The position numbers and the translations under genes were made by a program. Below the pieces are notes generated by a model that was not told where the DNA came from, made no database searches, and saw only the letters and a program-made list of their open reading frames with translations. From Nematopogon swammerdamellus (lineage: Eukaryota; Arthropoda; Insecta; Lepidoptera; Adelidae), in contig OX336338.1 of assembly GCA_946902875.1 (NCBI GenBank), forward strand, positions 5,757,971-5,821,970: DNA of 64,000 bases, written 5' to 3'. Shown in pieces: positions 19,060 to 30,118 of the stretch. Position 1 is the stretch's first letter, and each line of letters begins with the position of its first letter.

Positions 19060-19345
19060 GTGCTTTGCATATTATGGAGGGAAACGTCTCAGGGAATCGC
19101 TCGCTCCACCACCGCCGTGTGGTCAGTGGAGCGCGCTGCCATTTCCGTTGACACGTCTATTTAAATGCGAGAGACACACGTCGCGCCCCGGTGACATCGC
19201 GCTGCAGCAGTGCGGGGAGAGGGGAGGGCGCGGGGGAGGGCGGGGGGGGGGGGGGGGGGAGTTTCCATTAGCCGGCTCTGCTCATTTGCACCCAGTCCCG
19301 GGACAATTGAATGTGCCCGCGGCCTGTCGCACCACTCAAGCATCG
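19060..19345. other. CpG-rich patch with an 18-base G-run
   Basis: 19242-19259 is uninterrupted G, within a GC-rich block. The frame of 109 codons (plus) and its antisense reflect composition. The G-run could form a G-quadruplex. Confidence 0.5.
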
Positions 19346-19977
19346 CGTTGTTTTATTAGCATCTCACACTAAATGCCGTTAGACGGAAACCGACGTTAAG
19401 TACAAAGCAATGTTTTCATTTTGTTTTGCCTTCTGAAGCAAACTTCCCCCTTTGTCTGTGGCTCTGGTTCTAACAGTTTCAAGTTTAGTTTTAACAGTCT
19501 CACTGAACTGAGAATGTTAACCAGATATTTTGGAAGGAGAGTAGATATTCGAAGGACGCTTGTCGGCGACACGGTAATATGGGCAGATTTGCCCATATTA
19601 ACGATCGATGTGTGCGTGAGCGCATGAGGATGCAACGCTTCGGATTGGCCAAAAATCGCTGGTGCGAATGTGTACGTGCGGTACCTATTAAGTATTCTGT
19701 GACGTGCGTTCGAATTGTGATTGTGTGCGTTCCGAAACCGGCGACAGCGGTTCCGATACGAGTGGCCGTTCATGGCACATCTTCTCTCCTTTAAAATCTT
19801 TGATGTTAACTAATTCTATAAAAACGCAGATTAGGTCAATACAATAATGTAAACATAAAAAAACGAGATTTATTTATACAATAATGTTAAATTAAAATAC
19901 GCAAGTAGGTAATAGCCACTTAGGAAGGTATCATAATATATCATCATCAATCAATACCAATCATCATCAATATCAAT
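19346..19977. other. Low-repeat DNA with a small hairpin
   Basis: AATATGGGCA at 19576 pairs with TGCCCATATT across GATT. The minus 125-codon frame (19396-19773) has no recognisable motif; possibly chance. Confidence 0.35.
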
Positions 19978-20354
19978 TCAATATACTAATAATAAATCTG
20001 TAAGGGATGGTCATAGAGTAAGTTGCTTTGTTTTTTGAGATATTGGGATTGTAGACTCTGTGTATGATACTAAAACTAAATTTACGATTTTTAGAAATCA
20101 TTTCTGTATGTATGTATGTTCCACCATAACTCTTAAACCGATCATCAGAATTCGACGAAACTTCGTACAAGCACATTTAACTATACGCGACATAGGATAG
20201 ACTAAATAAAATTCAGTTCCGGGTACGCATGGATGTGGCTCTCATACAAACCGAATAGTTCCGAGCGTAGAAATAAAGGTACGGTAGCGGGCTTACTTAC
20301 TTTCATCTTTTAAAAATACGAATTTCACGCGAGCGTAGCCGCGGCAAAAGCTAG
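19978..20354 (+). mobile_element. Nonautonomous Helitron-like element, copy 2
   Basis: Starts TCAATATACTAATAATAAAT and ends with the GCG hairpin then GGCAAAAGCTAG followed by T. The body matches copy 1 in order. A (GTAT)n stretch lies in the middle. Confidence 0.78.
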
Positions 20355-20574
20355 TACTATATAATATAGAGAAAATGCCAAGTCAGCATAAGATTGCAGG
20401 ACCTGCACCTACTCCCTACCTACTGCCTAACAGCCCACGTAGCAAAGTCAGCATTTCAGCTCAGCTCGGGGGTTGAGCAGGAGCGTAGAGCAAGAGGTAT
20501 TTGAGTCGGCAAAGGGAAGGTTTAGCAATCGTCGTGTGTACAAGGTGTAGGCGTGTGCGCCGAGTGATTCAGTG
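20355..20574. other. No recognised feature
   Basis: Unique DNA. Confidence 0.3.
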
Positions 20575-20870
20575 GCGCATTTAGCAGTGGTTGCGGCGAG
20601 GATTATTGGCGGGCGGTGGGCGGGGCGGGGCGGCGCGGCGGTGCCGGCGGCGCGGCCAGTTGGCTTGAATCGACGTCACCGAAGAAATATTGGTGCGGAG
20701 GGTGCGTTGGTAATTTGCGAGCGGCACGGCGGCGGCGGCGGAGGCCCGACGCGGTCACCTATCCCGACCGACCCGCAGCCCGCACTCCGCCCCCGCGCCG
20801 CCGACCCCCGCTCGCGCAGCATCGCACCGCGCGACCCTAATGCCCGGCCTGACGGCATAGCAGCGTTTTA
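20575..20870. other. CpG-rich stretch
   Basis: GCGGGG and CGGCGG runs give open frames on both strands (60-99 codons) without domain character. Possibly a regulatory CpG patch. Confidence 0.35.
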
Positions 20871-21025
20871 GATTAATATTATTGACTGTCCGGGAAGTGA
20901 GAAATGGCCGAGGGAATGCGTGTTGTTGTTTTGCATTAATCATTGGGGAATTGAACTCGACTAAATGGATCCATGGGCTTCGCACGCCAGGTACATAGTT
21001 GCGGCTATTACATTTGCGTTCACTA

Positions 21026-21621
21026 TCAATATACTAATAATAAATCTGTAAGGGCTGGTCATGAAGTAAGTTACTTTGTTTTATGAGATATTGCGATCGT
21101 AGACTCTATGTATGACACTAAAACTAAATTCACGATTTTTAGAAATCGTTTCTGTATGTATAAGGTCTTTCAATAGTAGGTAATGATACGCTAAGGGGTG
21201 TATGTGTATCAGATACTGATCACACTCCCATACCAATTTTTTTTTACGATATAAAAAAACATACTTATTAAGGTGAAATACGCGCACTTCACGTATTAAA
21301 TTTGAGGAGTGAGTAGGTTTTTTATATAGTAAAAAAAAAATATTGGTATGGGAACGTGATCAGTATCTGATACACATACACCCCTTAGCGTATCGTTACC
21401 TACTAACGAAAGACCTTATATATGTCCCTCCGTAACTCTACGTGACACAGGATAGCCTAAATAAAATTAAGTTCAGGTTACGCTAAAATGTGGCTCTCAT
21501 ACAAACCGAGTTGTTCCGCGCGCCGAAATAAAGGTATTGCAGGAACGCAAATCGGGCGTCTTACTTACTTTCTTCTTTTTAAATACAAATTACACGCGAG
21601 CGAAGCCGCGGCAAAATATAG
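21026..21621 (+). mobile_element. Nonautonomous Helitron-like element, copy 3, with nested MITE
   Basis: Preceded by A and starting TCAATATACTAATAATAAAT, as expected for A/T insertion. The 3' end is eroded (GCAAAATATAG instead of AAAAGCTAG). A MITE interrupts it within the (GTAT)n stretch. Confidence 0.78.
21159..21420. mobile_element. MITE with about 88-bp TIRs, TA duplication
   Basis: 21161-21418. TAAGGTCTTTC at the left; the right end mirrors it and the arms pair for about 88 bp (AGGGGTGTATGTGTATCAGA and TACTGATCAC...CCCATACCAAT) with few mismatches. TA flanks both sides. The centre is a short AT-rich spacer. Being inside Helitron-like copy 3, it is the younger insertion. Confidence 0.88.
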
Positions 21622-23134
21622 TTTATTGATAAGTATATATATACACATACACACACACCCTCACACACACAATATATGCAATGTAGTAATAGGTGAAATA
21701 AAAAATATGGATGTACTTACATACTGCAGAGTGGAGACGAAGTCATGCACGAGGCGGAGGCGTGAGCGAGTCCGGAGAAGTGAGGAGGATGAACATGTGG
21801 GAAACAGACAGGCATTAGTACAACTTAACATTAAGTTGATTTTAATTATCTAGCTAGGCTACTGATTCTTTAGTTAAGTACTGAAATGAGTGAGGTTACA
21901 GCCTACGGGAACATTGCAATTGCCACGAGACCGATTCGAGATCGATTTAAATAAAACCGTTTTCGTGAGGCTAATACCATGCTTCTGCCAGCCTTGGTAA
22001 ATACTCAATGTTCCTGCAGTGAAGGAACACCCGCGAGAAAAAAAAAACACAATTCAGAAAGTTATCAGTCTTAGCTGGATTTAATTATATTCACATTCGT
22101 ATACAATTAACACCATCATTATAATGAGTATAAAACGTAGAATTGACGTCAGCTAACCTACTATTAGTACAACGATATAAGATACACATGCATGCCACAC
22201 AGCGACAATAATGACATTATGAGCTCGATGTAAGTAGGTAGTAGACGCCAGCTGCCCCCGCTTCGCTCAACCCGATACCGGTAGAGTAGGTAAAATATAT
22301 TTAACCGTAAATATATTCCGGGTATAAACGAAAATTATAATAACACGTGTTAGATAAGATGTCTTTCAATTTGCGACGTGGACTGATAATGATAGTGACA
22401 ACATCATTATTATTATAGGTTTAGGTGGGCGCGGCGCGGGCCGACCGACCGGTGCGGCGGAGCAAGGGTACGTACGCCATATAATTTATAATTATAAAAC
22501 TGAGGAGGTCGCTTCTGGTAAGTGGACGGACGTTGTCCGCTAAGTAAGTGGGTGGACGCACACGAAACTTATCAGGGAAGGATCGGGTGGGCCTCACAAA
22601 TAGTTATCACATGTCGTTGTTATTTTATGTTTTTATATACTTACCTACATTTATTATATTTAATGGTTGATCTAGTTTTATTTTATTTTATTTGTTTTAA
22701 TGAAACACACAGTTATAAATATCTTAAATTAAATAAACATATAGTAAGAACATAAATCAGTAAAGTTTCCACGATTAGGCAAAACCACAAAAGATGTTTT
22801 CAACACTTAGTAGGTACATAATAGAGAGAAAAAAAAGATGTGAAATATATGGAAAAAATGTAATTAATTAAATTTTAAGCACCTAGAACAAATGAAATTG
22901 TGTGCACTAAGTTAAACACTGTTCCTTAAAGCTACCTAATTTTGAGTTAAAGATGTTCTACATATGGAAAATGTCATTATATAATCTATAACTTATATTT
23001 ATAAAACAATTACAGTGGGTTTTATACAAACCGAAAGTGTCATTAGAACGTGTTCGTTTGTTTGGGCACCTCAATTTAATTATCTCCAGTAAGTAGGGAT
23101 ATTCGACAATGTAGTTAATCGAAAAGTATGTCTA
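21622..23134. other. Mostly featureless DNA
   Basis: Contains a (CA)n-like patch at 21645-21675, a CpG-rich spot at 22430-22470, and long AT-rich runs (22620-23050). No convincing repeat or gene. Confidence 0.35.
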
Positions 23135-23136
23135 GG

Positions 23137-23310
23137 TCGAAACGGCTATGTAAATAGTTTGTGTTTTCCGTCCAGTTCAGTGTAGCCGGCACGACCGAAG
23201 GGAAGCACCGACGTGGCACCAAGTTCACCCGGTGTTATGGGCTGACATCACGGATGTTGTAGGTGATGTAGCCAACCGTGTCAGTTTCCATAAAAAAAAA
23301 TAATAATAAT
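23137..23310 (+). mobile_element. 5S-SINE 3' half with A-rich tail
   Basis: Begins GAAACGGCTATGTAAATAGT, passes GGGCTGACATCACGGATGTT and ends GTGTCAGTTTCCAT plus A9 and TAA repeats. This shows the true 3' end and tail of the family. Head absent through 5' truncation. Confidence 0.8.
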
Positions 23311-23670
23311 TTTGTATAAGAAAGTATTAGTTATTATAACTTATAAGAAAGAATTAGTTTTTTTTTCATTGTCAATTAGTTCTTGCCTCAAGACACTTAA
23401 ATTAAAAGGAGCATTACGTGCAAACTCTCAAAATGCGGGAAGCGGCGATCGGTGCAACGTCCGTTATCGCCGGCCGCTCCGGCTAAGGTCATACTTATCA
23501 TTTCATCAATAATGGCGAACAATTAACAGCGTTTGCGAGAACGGCACCTGTCCCGCATCGGGTCACGCGAGCCGCAGCGCCGCGCACGGAGGGTATGAGA
23601 TCCGGAACACTTGACGATAACGGCACGGGGCGCGGCGGCGGGGATGTGACGGAAAGTCACGGCAGCAGCT
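23311..23670. other. CpG-rich unique DNA
   Basis: 23440-23650 keeps many CpGs (GGCGGGGATG, GAGCCGCAGCGC). No gene seen. Confidence 0.35.
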
Positions 23671-24583
23671 AAGAAGAGACGGAAGTCAACTTTCTCCATA
23701 CATAATCGTCTTTAGGCATTTACGTTTTCTAGCCCCCTAAACGTTATCCGATTTTTGCAATTTTTTTGAAATGAAAGCTTCTCTAGCGGCGTTGGCACTT
23801 TTTTTAGATGGGAAAAAATTTTTAAACTCGCGTCAGAACTCGCGTCAGATCCGTAGCCTGATCGAAAAAGCGTAAGATTCGAAACTTCTTTAGCGGCGCT
23901 TGGCACTTTTTTTAGATGGGTAAAAAATGTTAAACTCGCGTCAGATCCGTAGCCTGATCGAAAAAGCGTAAGATTCGTTGAAATTATGGATGAAAGTTGA
24001 TTTTTCTGAGAAATAAACTTTTTGATGTGAAATAATTATAATAGTTCTGTAGTGTTACATTTTTTATGTAATATAAATTGTCATGATTGTCTACGATAGC
24101 GCAATAAATGAATATTGTATTTTACCACATAAATGATAGTACTTTTATACTGATAAATAAAACAATTCGTGCGAAATTATTCCCTAACCATTCCAAAATA
24201 TTCAAAAATCACTTCTGCCGGCACTCCCGGAGCGCAACCCGAAGCTTTTTTCTTGTCTTAAGGATAGTCCAATCTACGTTCCTGTAATTTTTTTGTTTAA
24301 ATGAAATATTACAACGCCGGAGCTAAAAATTTGTATTTCGACCGAAAAAATTGGAATTTTAGATTTTTTGATGGCATGAAGTTCATTAAGCTTTATTGAG
24401 TCATCCTTCAGATATTCAAAAAATTTATATGACATGAACATAGATTCGACTGTCCTTATTACAAAAAAAAAAAAAAAGAATCGTAAAAATTCTTTTTTCT
24501 TCTTTTAGGTTTATGGGGGTAAAAAACGTTAATGCCAAAAGACGAATTTGTATGGAGAAAGTTAACTTCCGTCTCGTCTTTAG
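23671..24583. mobile_element. 0.9-kb inverted-repeat element (family F)
   Basis: GAGACGGAAGTCAACTTTCT ... GGCATTTACGTTTT at the left mirrors AAAACGTTAATGCC ... AGAAAGTTAACTTCCGTCTC at the right over about 65 bp. The interior has a tandem pair (about 113 bp apart) of AGCGGCG..TTGGCACTTTTTT to GCCTGATCGAAAAAGCGTAA, and GCCGGCACTCCCGGAG. Parts are shared with 5173-5530. No transposase frame. Target duplication not clear. Confidence 0.75.
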
Positions 24584-24637
24584 ACAAAATGTATGAACAC
24601 ATTATGAACAGTTTTCGCACTTGACGGGAACGTTAAC

Positions 24638-24780
24638 TTTTTTTTTATGGAATGTGACACGGTTGGCTACTGTCAGCCCATAACACCGGGTGAATTACGT
24701 TCCCTTCATTTTCATGTCGGCTTAACACCGAACTGGACGAAAAAAACACGAACTATTTACATAGCCGTTTCGACATGGTT
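24638..24780 (-). mobile_element. 5S-SINE 3' part, diverged
   Basis: Tail T-run then ATGGAATGTGACACGGTTGG, with an internal loss at GCTACTGTCAGCCCATAACA, through CTATTTACATAGCCGTTTCG. Confidence 0.75.
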
Positions 24781-24797
24781 TCGACAGAGACGTTTTA

Positions 24798-25050
24798 CTT
24801 TTTTTATTTTTTTTTTTTATGGATACTGACACGGTTGGCTACATCACCTACAACATCCGTGATGTCAGCCCATAACACCGGATGAACTTGGTGCCACGTC
24901 AGTGCTTCCCTTCGGTCGTGCCGGCTACACTGAACTGGACGGAAAACACAAACTATTTACATAGCCGTTTCGACCGACCTTTCATTCAGTGCGGTGGTAC
25001 CAACCCGGGCGGGTTAAACCCTACCACCTAGTAATATAAGAAGGGAGTCA
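24798..25050 (-). mobile_element. 5S-SINE 3' two thirds
   Basis: T-rich tail then GATACTGACACGGTTGGCTA, TCCGTGATGTCAGCCCATAA, GCGGTGGTACCAACCCGGGC and CCCTACCACCTAGTAATATA. The head is lost. It directly adjoins repeat C. Confidence 0.8.
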
Positions 25051-25130
25051 TATCCCTTAGTCGCCTTTTACGACATACACGGGGAGAGATGCAGTGGGGC
25101 TATTCTTTTACAGTACCGGCCCCACACAGT
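25051..25130 (-). repeat. Repeat C fragment
   Basis: TCGCCTTTTACGACATACAC and GATGCAGTGGGGCTATTCTT to AGTACCGGCC are the reverse of the repeat C start. Confidence 0.75.
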
Positions 25131-25550
25131 ACCACACAGTACTTGTACGAACCCCGTCTATATGCCGTCCGGTATTTCGTTCAGTCTAGTGCACAAGCAG
25201 CCATTGTTTCCTATAGCCCGCTATTAAGCCTATACTACCTCACATTGCTTCGCACGCTCCTCTGTGATATATAACAACAATACTGCAACAATGCATGAAC
25301 ACATCACAGAATGTCCATGGGCATCGTTAGATACCTACTTGTAGGTGAAACGTTGCCACATATCGCGCTATAAAAAAATAAAAAAAAAATTCAAACAATC
25401 TCTCTATAATAAGTATATGGTAAAGTTGAGTAGGTACTAATGCCAGGTTTTATAGGTGGCGAAAACATAATTACATTAAATTCCAAATTCCATTTGCTCA
25501 ATAGAAACAAATTGCTAAGTTACCTCCAAACCGTATGCTGTATGTAAGCT
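25131..25550. other. No recognised feature
   Basis: Ordinary DNA with an A-run at 25373-25389. Confidence 0.35.
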
Positions 25551-25738
25551 GGAGCGCTCGATCGTGGGTGGTTTTTAACACTTCGCCGTGTCGTCGTGCT
25601 CGAGAACTTAAATATTTGTATGAAGAAACGATGCAGCAGCCTGTAGCGGGCGACTTGACTAAATTTCCATACAAATATTTAATTTAGCGCGACACTGGAT
25701 CACGGCGAAGTGTCAAAAAATCTCATGATCGAGCCTCC
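25551..25738. repeat. Foldback MITE
   Basis: GGAGCGCTCGATCGTG at the left and ATGATCGAGCCTCC at the right. Arms of about 70 bp share ACACTTCGCCGTG and AAATATTTGTATG in inverted order. No clear target duplication. Confidence 0.8.
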
Positions 25739-25858
25739 GACTAGTGTTGTAAAGGCAGAAAAATACCGACAAATACATTTTGAATAAAACGAAAAACACG
25801 GGGTTTTTCCGTTTCTTTCATGCATGATACCAATACTGGATGAAATTTTCGCCGCGAT
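25739..25858. other. Spacer
   Basis: Short AT-rich DNA between two foldbacks. Confidence 0.3.
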
Positions 25859-27186
25859 GAAAGCTCCGCCCCCATTCCTGATTTAATTTCTCGAATGTTG
25901 ATATTTTTTCGCCTGAATCTTATTACTAGACAAAATATAAGACACTCTTATTCTTAGACATTTTTCAATAAAATCCATATTTCCGGAGAAAAAAAAAATC
26001 TAAAATTTTTTTTTCCAAAATATTCTCGATTGCTGATGTTTTCTTGGCGGATTCTTATTTCTAAACGAAATATAAGACACTTTTATTCTTACACGTTTTT
26101 CACTTAAGTCGATATTTCCGGAGAGAAAAATAAAACAACTTATTTTTTCATATTTTCTCGAATGTTGATGTTTCTTCGCCTGAATTTATTTCTAGACGAA
26201 ATACGAATCTGTAGTCAAAATTTAAAACAAGTGGCCGCCATTTTGAACTTTTTAGTTACTGGACTGATTGCTTTCAAAATCGATATCTGGGTGTCTGTGT
26301 GGGTTTTGATTACGAATCTGTAGTCAAAATTTAAAAGAAGAAGCCGCCATTTTGAACTTTTTAGTTACTGGACCGATTGCTTTCAAAATCTATATCTGGG
26401 TGTCTGTGTGGGCTCTGAATATGAATTTGTAGTAAAAAACTAAAAGGTTCAAAATGGCGGCCACTTTTTTAAATTTTGACAACAGATTCGTATTCAGAGC
26501 CCACAGAAACACCCAAATATAGATTTTGAAAGCAATCGGTCCAGTAACTAAAAAGTTAAAAATGGCGGCCACTTTTTATAAATGTTGACAACAGATTCGA
26601 ATTCAGGGTCCACACATACACCCAGATATCGATTTTGAAAGCAATCAGTCCAGTAACTAAAAAGTTCAAAATGGCGGCAACTTTTTTTAAATTTTGACTA
26701 CAGATTCGTATTCAGAGCCCACACAGACACGCAGATAGCGATTTTGAAAGCAATTGGTCCAGTAACTAAAAAGTTCAAAATGGCGGCCACTTTTTTTAAA
26801 TGATTCTGAAAATAATTTAAATGATTGAAACTACAGATTCGCATTTCATCTAGAAATAAGATTTAGGAGAAAAAACATCAACATTCGAGAAAATATGAAA
26901 AAATAGGTTTTTATTTTTCTCTCCGGAATTATCGACTTAAGGGAAAAACGTGTAACAATAAAAGTGTATTATATTTCGTTTAGAAATAAGAATCCGCCAA
27001 AAAAAATTTAGCAATCGAGAACATTTTGGAAAAAAAAATATTTTAGATTTTTTTTTCTTCGGAAATATCGATTTTTTTCAAAAACGTGCAAGAATAAAAG
27101 TGTCTTATATTTCGTCTAGAAATAAGATTCAGGCGAAAAAATATCAACATTCGAGAAATTAAATCAGGAAAGGGGGCGGAGCTTTC
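25859..27186. repeat. 1.33-kb modular foldback
   Basis: The outer ends GAAAGCTCCGCCCCC and GGGGGCGGAGCTTTC open long inverted arms. Each outer arm (about 25859-26200 and 26835-27186) repeats a module with TTCTCGA.TG.TGAT, TTATTTCTA.ACGAAATATA and CGATATTTCCGGAGA. The inner part is 109-bp modules (ACAGATTCGTATTCAGAGCC; AAATGGCGGCC): two in one orientation from 26203, then about 3.5 inverted to 26832. Arms made of tandem modules resemble foldback (FB) transposons of Drosophila. No coding frame; no target duplication identified. Confidence 0.9.
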
Positions 27187-27584
27187 CATTCAAATGCTGT
27201 CCTTGGATAATTCAGAATCGCGGCGAGCAATAAATCGAGAACCAATGATGGTACGACAACAAATTAGGTCTTGTTTTGTAAGCAGTTCGATACACTCTTA
27301 GATTATTTTATCACATCTTCCCCTGTTTTCCTGTAAATTGAGTAGAAATAAAAATTTATGAAAAAAATTATATCTCCATAAGCGGCCACTCTAGAGAAAA
27401 TCACCTAAGAACAAAATAAGCTTGTATTTAGTCAATAAATACGATCCCGAAGAAAAATCCAGTCCCGGAAATTTCCCAGGAAATTTTCAGAATTCCCATA
27501 CAAAGGTTTTAACAACTCCATATTATATCCTCTCGCGAACTTTACCTACTTTGGTACCAAATCAATCACTCTACCTAATTCCGA
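27187..27584. other. No clear feature
   Basis: Ordinary AT-rich DNA. 27430-27580 probably belongs to the repeat D copy that follows. Confidence 0.35.
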
Positions 27585-27745
27585 TCCCTGATAATAAAAC
27601 ATACCTATTATGTGAAAATTTTCACGGGGTACCTACCTATTACGGTTCAAGAGATACAGCCCTCGGACAGACGGACAAACAGACAGACAGACAGACGGCG
27701 TAGGCTTAGTAATAGGGTACCGTACGACGGATACGGAACCCTATA
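27585..27745 (+). mobile_element. Dispersed repeat D, 3' part
   Basis: GTGAAAATTTTCACGGGGTA, ATTACGGTTCAAGAGATACA, (CAGA)n, GGCTTAGTAATAGGGTACCG and ATACGGAACCCTAT. The GGCCAAGTGCGAG start is missing. Confidence 0.75.
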
Positions 27746-27754
27746 AAACACAAA

Positions 27755-27825
27755 TTAAAACAAAGATTGCCCCTTACTAGGTGGTAGGCTCAAATTGTAG
27801 CCGACTGGGTTGGTAGTCGTGAGTG
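27755..27825 (+). mobile_element. tRNA-SINE body fragment
   Basis: CCCCTTACTAGGTGGTAGGC then TCAAATTGTAGCCGACTGGG TTGGTA match the shared SINE body. Confidence 0.7.
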
Positions 27826-27912
27826 CTACAATACAAATACAAACGTGCTCGAACCGCCCGAACGTAAAGACAGACGAGAAACGAATGAAAAATAAAATTG
27901 CACTGTCGAACC

Positions 27913-27949
27913 GAACCTACGTAAAAAAAAATTCATTTTACGTAGGTTC
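27913..27949. repeat. Perfect 14-bp hairpin
   Basis: GAACCTACGTAAAA pairs without mismatch with 27936-27949 over a 9-nt loop. The palindrome GCCGCCGGCGGC follows a few bases on. Confidence 0.85.
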
Positions 27950-28117
27950 AACAGCCGCCGGCGGCGTCAACGCTTCAAAAGTACAGCGAATTTTAGATCA
28001 TCTTGTCTTAATTATTAGGTTCATCTTAGCTTGACGAAATGGACTTCTTGCTTCGTGCCTTCACAAGTAATTGCAATATGATTCTTAGATAGATATACAT
28101 AGAACACAAAATTGCAT

Positions 28118-28177
28118 GCTACGCGGCAGTCGGCACCGCTCTTGGGAAACAAAGAGCGGTGCCGACTGCCGCGTAGC
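28118..28177. repeat. Perfect 26-bp hairpin, 8-nt loop
   Basis: 28118-28143 (beginning GCTACGCGGCAGTCGGCACC) is the exact reverse complement of 28152-28177, loop GGGAAACA. It is followed at 28178-28235 by three AAGCCGCGC/AACCGCGCG phrases. The GC content of the stem makes an RNA copy very stable. No mismatch suggests recent origin or conversion. Confidence 0.92.
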
Positions 28178-29693
28178 AAAGAAAGCCGCGCCTTCAAAGG
28201 AAGCCGCGCGTCTTTAAAGAAAACCGCGCGTTAAGCCCATTCCTTTGTCGGCGTTTGTCGGCAAATCACGGTGCTGCCGTATTTTAGTACCTAAAACATT
28301 CATTTTAAGAGTCAAATTCAAGTGACATTAGAACTTTAGGTTTGTTGCACGCATGCATGCTATACAAGTTCAGAACAGAATATTAATGGAAACGATTGTT
28401 TTAAAGTTTAATAATGATTATTTGGTATATTATTTTTCTATGATTATTTTGAAATCGGAAATGTCATACATAATCATCTTCTTCTTTTACGCGACTTTAG
28501 TATTGATGGAAATGTGACAGCTAATCTGTCATCTCATCAGTCATCATCACTCATCATCACATAAATAAAGTTTAACTGGCATTAGTCAGCATCAGCACGG
28601 AAATCACACGCAGGCAGACCATCGATGATACCTATTTGAGTTAGGCAAGTAAGTAAATATGTTTTATGATTAGGTATGATATTATAAGATATTCCTATTT
28701 ATTGAGTAGTTAACCAACCAATTTACTAAAAGGTAAACAATACCGTATAATTAAATGTTATGAAATTATGTTACGGCATAGATAAATAGTTGAATTAAAA
28801 CAAAGAAGTATTGTGAGTACCTACATAATTTTTAAATGATAGGCTTCTCTGCGATAGAGCTGTTCGCGACTCTATTCCCTTTTCCTGTTGAATCTTTCCG
28901 TGTTTTACGGTGTTCGATGCGAACTTTGGTTACCTACTCACTTTTTGGTTTCAAGCAAAGAACAGGAATAAAATGCGAAAAGAGCAAGTATTTCATATGA
29001 AAATACGTTTCGTATTTTTCCGTTTTTCACGGTACCTAAGTCAAATAAATCCGTATCAAAGTGCAAAAAACGGCATCTTTACAACTCTACCTCCGACTGA
29101 GTTAGCGCTATTAGACCGATAGCGCTGGGCTATTTTGAGGACATAAGTTAAAAAAATTCTAAACTTGCTTATTTCTTGCCTGTCGATACAGTCGTACATA
29201 AGAAGCATAATATTGCGTTTTGTGTCACATCTGTCACTTGCATTTTCAGCAATTCGAAGATTTGTGGTTATTTTTTTTAATTCCATTCAAAACTGGCAAA
29301 ATTAATCTAAACTTTAAAATAATTATGCTATCATATCTAGGATAGCCTGCGGAGTGTGCAAACCCAGTTTGTGTCATCTTCGTCCAGTGCAAACTGACCT
29401 ATGGTAGGTATGTAAAAACAGTGCCTAAAACAAAATTAGAATTGACAAAATTGTTATTTCCTATCTCAGATCACTTACATATGCCCATTAAATGAATTTG
29501 TGCCAAATTAGGCCTCGCAATTTTAAGATTTTCGAATATGTTATTTTTCCAAGCTACAAAAGCTTCAAAAAAATATTAGAATTATTAGAGATTACATATT
29601 CAATTTCATAAATGCATGAAAAATGTACATTGTAAATTTGTGTCATTTTCATGCTCGAAATAAATGAATAAAACACAAAAACAGTTGTTGCGG
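28178..29693. other. Low-repeat stretch
   Basis: Apart from the short CCGCGC repeats at the start and ATCATCACTCATCATCAC near 28545, no repeat, hairpin or gene is evident. The short frames near 28910-29290 show no motif. Confidence 0.4.
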
Positions 29694-29882
29694 TCAAAGC
29701 GGACGGACGCGGGCAGGTGGCGGCGGGCGGGGGGCATACGCACGCACACACGTTCGTTCGGTACCTACGATTTCTTCTATGCGAAGCGACGCGACGGCCG
29801 GCCGCGGCGCCTGGCGTGCCTCGCCCGCCGCGCCGCCCGCGCCCGCACTCTTCCCCGCGCTCGCACTTCGTACGAAGAAGTT
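29694..29882 (+). repeat. GC-rich dispersed segment, copy 1
   Basis: CTCGCCCGCCGCGCCGCCCG, then TTCCCCGCGCTCGCACTTCG with GCGAAG nearby. The same order lies at 33590-33785. The similarity extends over about 80 bp and exceeds what base composition alone would give. Overlapping frames of 61-110 codons are not supported as genes. Confidence 0.55.
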
Positions 29883-30118
29883 TGGTATCTACCTACCTAT
29901 AGAGATAATAATGCAGTGCGAATTTTGTACAAAGCGCGCGTCTGCAATCTCAATTCCTACGAATGTCAATGGTCAATGTGGTCAATATTATTTTAGATTG
30001 ACGCTTCGATTCGCTTAAAATTTGCATAAGTTCAAACTGACCCACCTTTCATGACCCTAACACAATCGTGCTGAACTAATATCCCGTTTTCTGTGAGAAC
30101 TAGAAACTTCGTCATCAA

